Assembly (NCBI GenBank): GCA_017354895.1
Contig: CP071499.1
Location: 3,224,001 to 3,288,000 of the forward strand
From: Podospora comata
Taxonomy: Eukaryota > Ascomycota > Sordariomycetes > Sordariales > Podosporaceae
DNA length: 64,000 nucleotides
Direction: 5' to 3'
This document shows positions 44,953-56,571 of the stretch, in pieces; position 1 is the stretch's first letter; each line of letters begins with the position of its first letter. The notes under the pieces are model-generated. The model was not told the DNA's origin. It searched no databases and was given only the letters and a program-made list of their open reading frames with translations. Position numbers and translations under genes: made by a program.

Positions 44953-46643
44953 GGTGCTGGTTGAAGAAACAAACCTGCTCAGAGGAAATAGAAAGGGAAG
45001 CCTCAAAGGGTAGATATACCCTCCCCTGGACGAGTCAAGTCTTCCCCCGGTGACAAGCAACGGCTATTAGCCCCCTCTCGATAGGACAGAGTATTATTCG
45101 ACAAAGTAATCAGTCTCTCAAACACCAATCATAAAAACCACCATCCAAAAAAACGAGTGTAAGGTATGAAGAAGGAATCGTGAACCACAAAAAGTCCAAA
45201 GAACCCCTTACACTCTCGCCACCGTCCATACCACCCATCTATATACCCTCCCATCTCAACGAACATCCTCCCCTACACCACCCATTAGCCACCCCCTATC
45301 CTTTCCCTCCCCTCTCACAAGCTGGATAGGTCACCGGTCAAACAACCAATAACCAAACAAAACCCGGGTGGGTTACAATCTGCCATCAAAAACAAGGTTT
45401 CGTACCTCCGTGACGTTACCTACTTACCACCACCGCTCACCGCACACGTTTCCATCAAATTGAACCCCCCAAACCCCATGAAAAAAAAAACAATCATTCG
45501 GTAGTAATCAACAGAGTCAAAGCTGACTTTGTGTTTTACTTTTCTCCCTAACCCCATGCCCAACCCATCTGATTGGCCACCCATTAGATACGCACCTGTG
45601 ACCGGGCTTTTCCTCTTCAACGAATAACAGCCCCACCCTCACATCCCAAACCCCTTGCAGCATATAAAGTCCCTTTCCATTCGTATTATTCCTTAAAACC
45701 CTTCGCTCCCCTAAATCTGCGAAAGAACGGGATCAATATTGCCACCATCAAGAAGGCAAAACGAGCTCTACTTGCTCCCGTCCGCCAGAGATTCAGTCGG
45801 CGAAAGAGCAAGTAAGTCAGGCACAGCTATCTGATTGGTCGGATGAAAATAGTGTTGAGTTTTGGCACCCAAACGCCAACCACATGGACAACACTCACAC
45901 CATGTGATGATGCGGGGCTAATAACTTTCATATGTAAATGTGAGGCCTCAGCCTGCGTGATGGCTTGTCTCGGATACCCATCTCTCTTGTGTTGTACAAC
46001 AAACATCACGTCAAACCCGTCTCAGTCTGGTGACGCTTCAAGTCAAATGCTCATATACGGGAAAAGAAGGCCAGGAATTACAGGCCAGCACCCCGAATAA
46101 TATTATTCCAAAATGCTACTCTCTCTTTCCCTCCAACTTCCACACCACAACATCTTCACCCTCTATCTCTCCACCCCAAACCCCAATCTTCATTAAACCC
46201 CCACCCATAAATATATACCTACAACCCTCTCATCATTGCTATGTCTGCGTCATAAAGTCGTAAAGTGAAACATTAACAAAGTCCCAAAAACGAACGCACT
46301 TTCCCAACACTATTACCAAAGCAAGCAGCCCGCCATGCTCATGCTTCTGTACCACCAAAAAAAAAAACAGTGATGTGTGTGCCATGCATGCATACGCCAA
46401 AACTATGTGTGCTAAGCCCACCCCCAAAAGTCTGTCGTGATGTGATGAGACAACAACTCCAGTCAAACTCAGACCTCTCTGTCCGAGACAAGAAAAGAGT
46501 GGCTTGGCTTGTCTCATCGGGTATTCCGACAGTGTGAAAAAAAATTGAAAAAAAAAGAAACATGTCCAACGAACCAGAAACAAGGGTATCTATCCTTTTT
46601 GAAGAGCCAACAATGAAAATGAACACGAAAAAGAAAAAAAGAT
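44953..46643. other. 1.7 kb region upstream of the GH5 gene
   Basis: This holds the GH5 promoter and the 3' flank of the Opy1-like gene. It is A- and C-rich on the + strand, without a convincing gene. It carries a CCCTAACCCC near 45546 (only half a telobox) and ATGCATGCAT at 46384. Confidence 0.55.
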
Positions 46644-47972
46644 TCAAGCAGCGGGAGGGGCGGGTGCTGGCGCTGCCACCTTGGCTTCGAGTTCCCTCCT
46701 CTTGGCCAAGAGGCTTTTGAATGCTCCCAGGCATCGAACCAGCGCCTCCTCGTCTGTCGCGCAAAACTTGTAGCTCTTCTCGTCCGTGATGATCTGCAAG
46801 CAGTGCTTCTTCGTCCTGCTCATGGGGTCGATATCGACCACGTTGACAATGTTGGATAGGTAGGCGATGAACAAAACTGACGACTCCGAGTCGTCCTTGT
46901 AAAGCTTGAAGTTTCTGGGTCGCAGTACGGCCCATGACTTCTTCCACTGTCGCACACCTCCCTTGCTCCTCAAAAAAGACATCCACCCTTGCCAGATGAT
47001 CCGGTCAGGGTCTTGCTCGAGATTGATGCCGCTTGCCTGGCTGGCACTAGGTACGGCTTGCGCCCCTGATGCTCCTCCTCCTTGCGGCGCCTTGCTTGGT
47101 CCGCTCGATGCCGTTGGGGGAGACTGGACGCCAAGACTCTCAAATGACGCCCCGTGAACCCTCTGGACATCATAATCTGAAAAGTCCGAATGCGATGCGA
47201 GCTCAGTTCCCGACATGCCCGAGGATTCCAGATGCGATGGCCGCCGCGGGGAGGGCCTGGCAAAGGTTCGTGGCGGGGGTTCGAGCGGCTCTGGGGAGCT
47301 TGAAGCGAGCCGATCCATTGCGCTCGCAGTGTTCTGCGGGTCTACTTCGTGGGTCGGAGAGGTGTTGAAGAAAGAAGGCCGTCGCACTGCCGGGCTCGCC
47401 AAAAACATCTCTTCCTCCTCCTCTTCTATCCTGGCACCCTGTCTGATCAGATCCACCCATTCTTGCGCATCTTGCTGAGACGAAGCCTGAAAGTGGTAGT
47501 TTTTGGAGGGCGAAAACAAGCCAAACACATTCGGGCGCTTGTTCTTGGGGTCTTTGAGCATGGCGACGGCAGTCAGATCTGCCAGGTGGACCTTGTGTCG
47601 GAGTTTTTCCTCTTTATCCGACTTGTAGATTGAGAGTGTGCTTGGGCGAAGGACGATGTAGCAAGTTCTCCATGTCTACACAATTCCTTGTTAGTTATCA
47701 TGACACGCACAGTCCAAGTTCAATGGTCCACCTACCTTTGTCTTTCGCGCACGCTTCTGTACGTAGCCACTCTTGATAACCCGGTCAAACTCGAAACTGC
47801 CATTTTGGTTGACTGGAGAGTAGGTGTCTGCAAGGCGGCTCATCAACCTGGCTGTCGGCTGCGGTGGGATCGCAATAGAGGTAGGCGGGAGCTCGACGTA
47901 TTCGCGACAAGCCTCTTCTGGCTTGGCACCAAACGACATGGTCGCCAACTGTGTCTGAACCTCGGCGGCCAT
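46644..47972 (-). CDS. Double PH-domain protein, Opy1-like
   Basis: A 422-residue protein from two exons (47736-47972 and 46644-47675) separated by a 60-nt intron (GTAGGT to TGTAG); the join gives VQKRARKTKTWRTCYIVLRPSTL. PH domain 1 runs from about 68 to 158 and ends with the invariant-Trp helix AQEWVDLIRQG (Trp152). PH domain 2 runs from about 305 to 404 (IIWQGWMSFLRSKGGVRQWKK, later HCLQIITDEKSYKFCA). A Ser/Pro-rich linker joins them. Two terminal PH domains with a disordered linker is the layout of yeast Opy1, a PI(4,5)P2 sensor that regulates the PIP5-kinase Mss4 at the plasma membrane. Membrane phosphoinositide binding is likely; orthology is inferred from layout. Start ATG at 47972; a second in-frame ATG (47939) is possible. 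Confidence 0.88.
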
Positions 47973-49446
47973 GGTGTTTTGTGCATGTAGATGAGAGGTA
48001 GTATCGAGCAGTGAGTAGAGGGTTGGTCGATGGATCGGGTTGACGGGAATGCTAAGCGAAGGACACCCTCGTGGTAAGAGACAGAATATATGACCGAGCC
48101 CGAATGACAGGTGGTCAAGTGGTGTGAAGGCGTGGACAGAGCAGGAGACAGCGGCGCAGGGGCTCCCGATGTTGAGATGCAGGAACCAACCGATCGCAAG
48201 AAAAATAACAAGTCCAACACCACGAGTGGGTCACAGTTCCCAAGATGCGTGGAATGTCAGTGTCTTGTGCCCCAGGATTGCTTCACAAGGCGCGCACCGC
48301 GGGACCGGACGAGTCCGCTGGGCTCGTGCCGCAACAGACTGTGGGTGGTGAAACCGTCTGCAAAGCTGGGCGTTGCCAACCACCAGATGTTGTCAGGATG
48401 GCCTCCGAAGATGCGGCCTGTTTGTTAGTCTATGTTAGCTGAGTCGTAGCCGCGCGCCGACGGTTGAAGCCGGCCAACTCGAGCTTAATGTGTTTCTCGG
48501 AACTCGTGAGCTGTTGCTGGGTCGGTTCGAAAAGACGAGGCGAGAATCTCCATCTGAATATACGGCAAGTACAGTTTTGTTTGTTTGTTTGGAAGGGCGG
48601 CGATATCAAAAGTCCAAAAACAAAGAAGACCAGACAAAAAGACGAGTGAGCGTGAGACTGCGACTGGGTTTCAGAGATGACGGCGGCTCTCCACCGTTGG
48701 CTTTTGTATTGCATTCCAGGGGCTGATTGGTGCATCGGTGGTGGACAAGCATCATGCCCGGGTGGGTCAGCGCCAATCTGCCGGCTGCCAATGTCGCCAA
48801 GACCCATCCGACAGGGCAAAAAGCTGGGGAAATGCTTCTTTTTCTTTGCTGATGGTGGAGGGGCTTTCGACATCATCGCGCTGCTCTGCTTCCATAATTA
48901 CGTAGTCGAAATCATGCTGCATACTGAAGCAGCAATCACGAGGACTGCAAATACCTACAGTACATACACGGGCAGACAGAGACTTATGCAATGCAGCCAG
49001 AAGAATGAAACGGTTTTCTCAGGCAGTTGGGGTGTCCCACCCAAATCCAATAGACCGGAGATGAGAAATGATGGACGAGAAATGAGGGGTGGGTTTCGGC
49101 CTCGGCGGAGATCACACTGTTCTCACGACAACACACAACCTTCCGAACCGACCGGTGTCGACCGAAGAAGGGAAGGTCGGTTCTGTCCGAGTTGGAGGGG
49201 GCGAGGCTTCCGATTGTTTGTGGAGATGCGTCTCATCGCAGCATCCCGAATGACAAACGTTGCCGGGGAGGAGTCAGCCGGTCAGTGACAGTAAGAGCAA
49301 GACGCCATTGGCTGGCCGGACTGACTTTGAACCGTCAGTTGACTTACAAGTGACACTATCTACTACAAGATGCTTTTGAACGCCTTGCCTAGCCATCATG
49401 TGTGACTTGACACCCATCACTCAACGATAGCTCCAAGCTCACCATC
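47973..49446. other. Divergent 1.5 kb promoter region
   Basis: This lies between the divergent Opy1-like and APH-fold genes. The longest ORF (48677-49288, +) has random composition and was rejected. No repeat or RNA gene is seen. Confidence 0.55.
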
Positions 49447-50682
49447 ATGGCCGCCTCCAAGTCCCATCCCAAGAGCCAGCAGGTGGCCGAGCACGTTCAG
49501 GAAGAACTCAACGGCACCCCGTACAAGCTCACATCTCTTGAACCCTTGTCAGGAGGACTTGCCAATTTCCTCTTCAGAGGTCGTCTCACCAATCCGTTAC
49601 CCGACTCGTCCCACGATGTTGCCATCAAGCATGGAGAGAGCTTCATTGCTGGAATGCCCGAAAGTGACTGGGTGATTCCCACAACTCGCTGCGTTAAGTT
49701 TCCGGCCGTTTAGCTACAACTCGATGTCACTAACACACACCAGCAAGTAGAGGAAGAGTGTCTCAAAGCCGTTCAAAGCATGCCAATTCCAGAAGCGCCC
49801 TGTGTGACCCGGACACCCAAACTCTACTACTACAACTCGGATACCCACACTCAAGTCCAGGAATATCTCCCAGATGCCATCAGTCTCAAGGACTACGCCC
49901 TCAAGCACTTCTCCGCAGCCCGTGATGTGTCCAGAAAACCAGCATGTCTCGACATTGGCAAGAGTCTAGGCATATGGCTCCGCAGTTTCCACCACTGGGC
50001 AAATCAGTCAGAGCAGTCTGGTCTGCGTGGAGCACTAAAGTTGAATGCCAACCTCCAAGAACTGAGACACATGACCAATTACCAGACGTTGGTTAGTGAT
50101 GTTGACACTTGTCCAGAGATACTCTCGGATGCAAAGGAGGTCTTTGAGAAAGTGGAAGAAATGGCAGCAGAAGAACTTGGGAGCGGGAAGTTGGAAGTCA
50201 TACATGGTGACTTCTGGACGGGAAAGTAAGTCGATACCCAGCACCCTTGTGTCGGTCCCGTTGTTCACAGTATCCACAGCACACTTCTCGCAGACCGGCC
50301 CCTTGAAGATGGCAAACGCCCAAACATCTTCATCGTAGACTGGGAAATGTGCCAGCTCAACGTCCACCCCCTTGATCTAGGGCAAATGATGGCCGAACTC
50401 TACGAACTATTCCTCTTCAAGGGCATCGAAGAAGGCAAGTGGATCATCGAGGGTTTTGTCTCTGGTTACGGCAACATCGACGACAAATTCGCCTATCGCA
50501 TTGCCATCCAACTCGGCACTCACCTCATCGTCTGGGGATCTCGCGCCCAAGGCTGGGGTACAGAAGAGCAAGTCGCAGAAGTGATGGCGAAAGGCAAGGA
50601 AATCATTGTCAAGGCATGGCATGAAGATCGCACGTGGTTTGAGGCAGGAGATTTGGCTTGTCTGTTTAGTGGCAGGCCGTGA
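49447..50682 (+). CDS. Aminoglycoside-phosphotransferase-fold small-molecule kinase
   Basis: A 379-residue protein of the APH/choline-kinase superfamily. Exons: 49447-49692, 49744-50225 and 50271-50682; introns of 51 nt and 45 nt. Joins give TTRCQVEEECLKA and HGDFWTGNIHSTLLADR. The glycine-rich segment LEPLSGGLANFLFRGRL lies near 32-48, followed by the ATP-binding Lys in VAIKHG (about 62). The catalytic loop is HGDFWTGN with His236, Asp238 and Asn243, and the metal-binding Asp266 is in FIVDWEMCQ. These enzymes phosphorylate small hydroxylated substrates. Its size and the WTGN variant fit the fungal phosphotransferase-family proteins of unknown substrate, some annotated as methylthioribose- or choline-kinase-like. 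All catalytic residues are present, so it should be active. The substrate is unknown. Confidence 0.9.
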
Positions 50683-51228
50683 TCTGCGATTTCCGTGATC
50701 CGCGGGGTGGTTTTGCCGGCAGCGGCTGTTGGGTGGTGGTGGTGATGTGAGACGAGAGGGCAAACAGCCGCCTTTACCACCATTTCCCGCCTTGGGAAGT
50801 CCGGATGGGGGAATGACGGCTCGTCGAAACTGGAGAGGCAAGTATGCAAGATTTTGACAAGACGGATTGGTTCCTGCTGGGCTTTGAAACTCTGGACGGC
50901 GAGTCTCGAGAGGCCGGCTCGGTCTGCAAAACACGGCGGATTGGAATTCCGAGTGTTCCGGAATGGCATCAATGATCTGGCCTGTTGGTTCGTCTGGGAT
51001 TGAATAAGGACTGTTGCCTCCTTGTTGTATTATGGACGTTGCGTTCATCTTTTCGCTGCTACTGGTGATGCCATACGGGCTCTGAATTGGAGTCCACCCA
51101 TTGAGTTATCTCTTTTCACTCGGCTTGGAGTGATGATGCAAGCCCGCTGGCCTCCATAAACTGATCAAAGCACATAGCATTTGGGCCTCTAACCAATTCC
51201 AGGACTGAAGGGTGTGTAGCCACAAACA
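50683..51228. other. Intergenic region upstream of the Fig1-like gene
   Basis: These 546 bases lie between two + strand genes. No gene, repeat or distinctive site is seen. Confidence 0.5.
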
Positions 51229-52216
51229 ATGGCACCGCGACCCTCTGGTAGGTTGAGCTCTAATCCCTTTCTCAATCGTTCTGACATATCATAGGGATCC
51301 TTCAGGCTCCTCGGGTGGTCCTTGTCGTGATGTTTCCAATGCTCAACTTTATTCTCTACCGTGAGACTCTCTTCTCCAAAACCCCTATCGGATTATGCTC
51401 ACACAAGCAGTAATCCTCTCCCTTGGCTGCAGCAGCACCTCCCTCAGCGACATCTCCCCAGTCATAGCCCGCACCGACAGTCCAATAAACATCGGCGGGC
51501 AAGATATTGTCGTCGACCTACGAGTTGGCTTCTATGGTGCCCCATCTCCCATCCTATCCGTCCCATCAACTCTGATGCTCACCTCGGTCATAGGAATATG
51601 CCTCGGCCCACCCCCCTTCTTCTGCACCTCCTCCTCCAGCATCCTCAACCCCAAGCGCGAATCCGACCTCGCTCGCTCCATCCCGCTGTCCAAAGGCGGC
51701 GGAAATTTCGCCCTCGCCGGCCTAGCCCTCAGCCTCCAGTCCAGTTTCATCGTTTTGTCTGGCTTCCCACTTCTACTCTCTCTCATCGCCTCGATACTGG
51801 CCAACATGATTCAGATATACTTTTCCTCTCAGGGCATGATCGAACTTCACGCCAAAGCGGCCTTGTGGGCGAGGAGTCTCGACTGGGCGGCTGCTGCGGG
51901 GGCAGTGATGGGGTTCAGTGTCTATCAGAGCATTGTTGCTGCTGCGCCGAGGTTGATAAGAGTGTTGATGTCGGGGGCGATGGTAGACATTAGCGTGGGA
52001 GGGACGGCAAGTAGTTTGTTTGCTGGTGTTGTTGCTCTGACGATTCTTGGGGCGGTGATTAACACATTGTTGACTGGGGGGGATGTAGGGTCTGATGCTT
52101 TTGTTGCTGGGAAGACCATGGGGAAGCAAAAGACAACGGCGGGAGGGCAGGGGGGTGATAGGGGGAGGATGTCGAGGATGTTTATGAAGAGGCCGGCGTA
52201 TGAGGTGTTTCCTTGA
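51229..52216 (+). CDS. Fig1-like tetraspan plasma-membrane protein
   Basis: A 277-residue membrane protein from four exons: 51229-51247 (19 nt), 51295-51360, 51411-51536 and 51594-52216; introns of 47, 50 and 57 nt. Joins give NFILYLILSLGCSSTSLSD and RVGFYGICLGPPPFFCTS. Four hydrophobic segments are seen at about 12-33, 105-145, 150-185 and 200-225. The first extracellular loop carries GCSSTS, a VGFYGIC segment (Cys73) and Cys81, which resembles the claudin-like loop of Fig1, a membrane protein that promotes low-affinity calcium influx and cell fusion during mating. The C-terminal tail is short, basic and Gly-rich. Fig1 assignment rests on layout and the loop signature and is moderate. The tiny first exon is supported by a good donor (GTAGGT) and branch site (CTGAC). 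Confidence 0.75.
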
Positions 52217-52536
52217 CTTTGGGTGGTGAAATAGCACCGGAAGATCTTAAGAGACCAAATCTAGTGCTCAAGACAGAGACAACAGTGGGAGAGGGTTGGA
52301 TCCCCTATTAGTCCCAGCGTGCCCAATCATTATATGAACCCTAACCCTATCTCAGATGAAGTTCAAAAGGCAAAACCTTGGATGAACTTTCGGTGACTCA
52401 AGAACACAAGTGAGATGGCAACCTGAGATATTACACACAAAGAACCAAGGGAAATCCGATCCAGGCTCAGCATTCGGCAGTTAAACTCATTTGAAACGAT
52501 TTATTTCGACTTGCAAACCGCAGTCCCCCGTGAAGA
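52217..52536. other. NCS2 upstream region
   Basis: These 320 bases separate the Fig1-like gene from NCS2 on the same strand. The telobox at 52337-52348 is the only distinctive site. Confidence 0.55.
52337..52348 (+). promoter_or_regulatory. Telobox-like AACCCTAACCCT upstream of NCS2
   Basis: Identical over 12 bases to the USE1 box and 189 bp from the NCS2 start codon. Confidence 0.45.
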
Positions 52537-53807
52537 ATGACGTTGAACTCGACAGCGGGGTCATCACCCCAGCTCTGTACAAAATGCCGTACTCAGGAGG
52601 CTACGCATGACCAGAGAAGTCACGCCGTATGCGTGTAAGTATTTTTTTCTCTCTTCACAAAACCGTTTTGATCAAACACTAACCACCCCCCAGAGACTGC
52701 TTCACAAAATTCATCAACACCAAATCCGTCAAACAGCTCGGCATTCTAGGCAAAGAGACCAAACCTCCCATCATCCCCAACCCATCCGGCTCCGGTCCTC
52801 CCCAAATCGGCACCCGTCGCTACCTCCTCGGTCTCTCCCTGGGTGTCTCCTCCACCTGCCTCCTCCAGCTCCTCCACGAAAACTGCCAGTTCCAACTCTC
52901 AAAAGGCCGGCCAGCCCCCTTTGAGCTAACAGTCGTCCACATCTACAACGACACCTTCACCACCCCCTCCACCGCCGAATCTCTCCTCCTTCCACACAAA
53001 ACCCGCTACCCAACATTCACCTTCCTCTCCCACTCTCTATCATCCTCCCTCACCCTCCCCTCGATAGACTGGCCCTCTTTTCTCTCCGCCCTATCCCTCC
53101 CCCCATCCCCAGTCCCCACCTTACCAACCCTCCTCTCCTCCCTGCCCCCCTCCCAAGCCTCCCAATCAGACATTATCAGCATCCTAACCCGCCACATCCT
53201 CCTCTCCCTCACCCTCTCCACCTCCAGCCAGGCCCTCCTGTTAGGGCACAGCACCACCGCCATCGCCGAATTAACCCTCTCCCAAACCGCCAAAGGCCGC
53301 GGCTTCTCCCTCCCCTGGACAATAAACGACGGCCTCCTCTCCCTTCCCAATCTCTCCCAGCCCGTTTTATTGTTCCACCCCCTCCGGGACATCCTCCGCA
53401 AGGAGCTAGTCGAGTTCACCAAGCTCACCTCCCCGCCTTTGATGGGACTGATCCCTGACGTGGAAAAGAGCAACAACCCTGAGGCTCATCAGGTGCTGAA
53501 CCACAAGGATTTGAGCATCGAGGAGGTCATGACGAGGTATTTTGCCGATGTGGAGAGGAGTTACCCCAGTGTGGTTGCCAATGTTGCTAGGACGAGCGCG
53601 AGGTTGGTGAGGATATTTGATGAGGACAGAAAGGGGTGTGGGCTTTGTGGGATGCCGATGGATGGGGAGGGGGATGAGAGGTGGAGAGGGGAGCTGGGGG
53701 AGGGGGATGTGGGCGATGAGGAGGGGGAGACGGAGGAGGGGGAGAGACGGAGGAGAGAGGGGAGGAGGAGGTTGTGTTATGGGTGTCAGAGGAGTGCTTT
53801 GGGGTAG
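52537..53807 (+). CDS. NCS2: Cytoplasmic tRNA 2-thiolation protein Ncs2/Ctu2
   Basis: A 403-residue protein that partners Ncs6/Ctu1 to thiolate the wobble uridine (mcm5s2U34) of Lys, Glu and Gln tRNAs using sulfur relayed by Urm1. Exon 1 is 52537-52634 and exon 2 is 52694-53807, with a 59-nt intron (GTAAGT, branch CTAAC, CCCAG). The start at 52537 is chosen because it supplies the first zinc pair: Cys14 and Cys17 (CTKC), then Cys32 and Cys35 (CVDC) across the intron. A degenerate PP-loop-like motif follows (LGLSLGVSSTCLLQLL), as usual for the non-catalytic Ctu2 partner. LLGHSTTAIAELTLSQTAKGRG is another family landmark. A second Cys pair set ends the protein (CGLCGMP, then LCYGC). The coding strand is extremely C-rich until about 53,370, then G-rich to the end. 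Confidence 0.93.
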
Positions 53808-54415
53808 GGTACTTGTTCAGTCACCAGATATGGAATGAGAGAAAAAGGCATCAGTAGAATGAGATAAAAAAAAGCACCAGTAAAATGAGATCGCTGGTTG
53901 ACGCGATCTCTGGTCATCTTTTCCCCGTCCATCCGTCCCCTTTTGTCTATATCTTATGTACACAATCGCTTTTATATAGAGATTGCCCCCCAGTCCATAT
54001 CCACACACAATGGTATCATCAACAACAACTACAACAACAACAACAACACGCCATGATTACCCCCACCAAACTTTGACAAGTGTATCAACACAAAACTCCG
54101 CTCTCCGCTCTATCCCTGACACCCAAAGGGCAGACAGGATCAAAAACACAGCAAATATCCTCCAGCCCAGTCAAGATGCCAGAAATCTCAAAGACGACGG
54201 GGGGATTGATCCATGAGGGGCGTCGAGTGTAAAAATGTGTTCATTTTTCAAAAAAGTCACCACCACCGCCCATCCACAAACAACCAACCCATTGAAGGAA
54301 AGCTCGCCCGCCCAAAAAAACAAAGCCGAAAAAATATAAACGCCGTATCTAATGCGGGAAAGAAAAAGAGAAAAAAGAAAGCAGAAACAGGATTTAAGCG
54401 CTAAAATCATGCCGT
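53808..54415. other. Convergent spacer NCS2/OAC1
   Basis: These 608 bases hold the 3' flanks of two convergent genes. A short CAACAA microsatellite occurs at about 54018-54048. No gene is seen. Confidence 0.55.
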
Positions 54416-55495
54416 CTAAATCGATTGTGTTTCTGGTGGCGAGAGGATCCTCTCCTCGAGCTTCTTCATCAACTTGTTGGTCTGCTCGGCCAAGCTGAGC
54501 GTCAGGATGGTGTGCGGCAGGATCCTGGCCAGATGTGGGAACACGCCCTTGTAGATGGCGAAGAAGCCCTCCGTCTTGATCGTCTTGGCCAGGCAGTCAA
54601 AGACGCCCTTGTAGAGGTTGCCATTCTGGTTGTAGAGACGGGACATGATTGTGTCTGTGTCGAATCTCATAGTCAGCATTGGCTTTGCAAGGGGGAGATC
54701 TGCAAAGGGGGCGGGAAAAACATACCAGGAGGATGCATAACAACACAAACCACAAACCCACTAGCCGTACTGCTCGCCAGATGCAGCGGCGCCCCCTCCT
54801 CCATCCCAAGGTGCTTCTGCAACCTCCTCTTTGCGAAAAAGTACGTAGGCAGCTGCACCGAGCTCCCAAACCCCGTCCTGATCATCGCCGCCCCAACACC
54901 CCTATACAACCCCCTCACCCCCTCCGCCCTGAAAATCTGACTCAACCCATCCAGCGCATTCCTGTACCGATGCTGCGTCCCCACCGGCAAAAAAGGCGAG
55001 AAGCTCTGCAGCCTCGTCTTGACCAGAAAGAACGGGCTCCCCGCCGCGGCGCCCATGATGCCAGACGCCGCACCGCAAAACATGTTGATGCCCAGGTTCT
55101 GCTTGGCCGCGTCGTTGAGCATCAGCTTCGCCAGCCCGGCGCGCATGGGCTCGTAGAAGCCTAGCCGGCAGCCGTTGAGGAGGACCTGGTAGATGTAGGC
55201 GCACCCGATGCCGCGGTAGATGCCCCGGATGCCTTCGTTTCGGACAATGACAGAGACGCCGTGGAGGGGGCCACGGTAGTGGTGAGGTTGGTGGCCTTTG
55301 GTCTGGAGCTCGCCCTGGAGCTGCATGCGGATCTTGACTGTTTCGAAGGGGTGGGTGGCCGTTACGGCTCCGCAGGCGGCGATTCCGCCTGCTATGAAGG
55401 CACTTTAGGACGGGAGGGGACATGTTAGAGCTCTCTTTCTCTCTTGTGAGGTAGGTATGTGTATGACGGAAAACCTACCCAGCTGTTGTCGACAT
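54416..55495 (-). CDS. OAC1: Mitochondrial carrier, Oac1-type (oxaloacetate/sulfate/isopropylmalate)
   Basis: A 310-residue inner-membrane carrier of the SLC25 family. Exons: 55479-55495 (17 nt), 54726-55402 and 54416-54654; introns of 76 and 71 nt. Joins give MSTTAGAFIAGGIAACG and CVVMHPPDTIMSRLYNQNG. The three carrier repeats show the signature motifs HPFETVKIRM, SPFFLVKTRL and HPPDTIMSRL; the third has the basic residue displaced (Arg in MSRL). Repeat 1 ends in GIRGIYRGIGCAY, repeat 2 in GVRGLYRGVGAAM and repeat 3 in GFFAIYKGVFPHL. IRMQLQGELQ with a tolerant Gln-rich loop is typical of Oac1, which moves oxaloacetate, sulfate, thiosulfate and alpha-isopropylmalate and so links mitochondria to leucine synthesis. 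Substrate is inferred from overall likeness. Confidence 0.88.
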
Positions 55496-56571
55496 TGTGC
55501 AAGCGAGTAGTGTTGGGCTATCTTCTTTTGTGCAGAAGCTCTACGAAGTGTTGTCTGACAACAAGTTTGACCGAGGGGTAGTGGTGCTTGGTTCGCGGTT
55601 ATAATTATTTCACGGCTTGAAGCGGCCAGCGAACCTGGTAAGAACCAATGCCGGGTCTGGTGCCGGTTGTCGGAGCCCAAATACTTCTCGGTGCTGCGAT
55701 TCCTTAGGGAAGGGGGGACGCGGGTCTAACGAGGGTCGAGGTCCCCGGGTGGCAGCACCACTCTCTCTTCAACTTCACGATAGGTACAAAAGGCCGCGGG
55801 TAGGCTTGGGATGTCGGGGAAAAGAGTAAATAGAGATAGACTGATACTAGAACCTTTGAAAAACGGGCGGGTGAAACAATGGGGACTAGGATAGTGAGAG
55901 GACCGCTTATACCCGGAACATCGTCTGGACTCACACGCTGACTCGATTATGGTTAAACTGGGACTGCGTGTCACTATGTCACTGTGTCACCGTGTCACGC
56001 AATGCTGTTGGGGGTTTCAACTGGGAAGGTACAGCTGTACCTATCCCGGCAGCTCGCCCCGAGTACCGGGATGACCGGCGAGATGGGAAAACTGCGGAGT
56101 CGGAGCTCAACAGGAAAGGGATTTCGCGGGATTTGTTCCTCACTGTCAGTCTTCGCGATGCAGGGTCAAAGGCTTGGGAGCTCCGGCTTTCGGGGAGGGA
56201 TGGTGGGCGGGTGGACGGCTGTCGGATGGTTTGATCTGGGGAACTGGGAACCCTGACCTTTGACAGGTGTGGATCTCAGGGCCGCTTGTGGTGTGGGGAA
56301 GAGATGGACGTTTGGTGTTGTTGTACGGTACTCCGGGTTAGGGTTTCTCCAGGACTGGTTGGCCAATGCTTGCAGGTGCACAAGCCCGCTGCCAGCCGGT
56401 CAGGCACTCACCGCCTTTATTTTGACCGCCTGGCAGAAACCGGGCAGTTGGTGGGGCCCATTTGTCGTGCTGCTCAACTGCGGCCGTGTTTCTGTACTCG
56501 GTCAGCCATCAAAACATCGGTTTGTATACTCGTCTTCACGTCGCGTTCGCTACATCCAAACATATTTCACC
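55496..56571. other. Divergent promoter region OAC1/SWD2
   Basis: These 1076 bases separate two divergent start codons. A telobox lies at 56335-56346. A small simple run (TCACTGTGTCACCGTGTCAC) is at about 55978-55997. No gene is seen. Confidence 0.55.
56335..56346 (+). promoter_or_regulatory. Telobox-like GGGTTAGGGTTT upstream of SWD2
   Basis: A telomere-repeat-like box 226-237 bp before the SWD2 start, in the same orientation as the NDUFAF7 box. Confidence 0.45.

Noticed and set aside
45546-45555. CCCTAACCCC near the GH5 promoter as a fifth telobox
   Set aside because: It lacks the leading AA and the second full repeat, and lies about 600 bp from the GH5 start.
48677-49288. 203-codon + strand ORF in the Opy1-like/APH spacer
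   Set aside because: Composition is random, no domain or splice context is seen, and its codon usage is unlike neighbouring genes.
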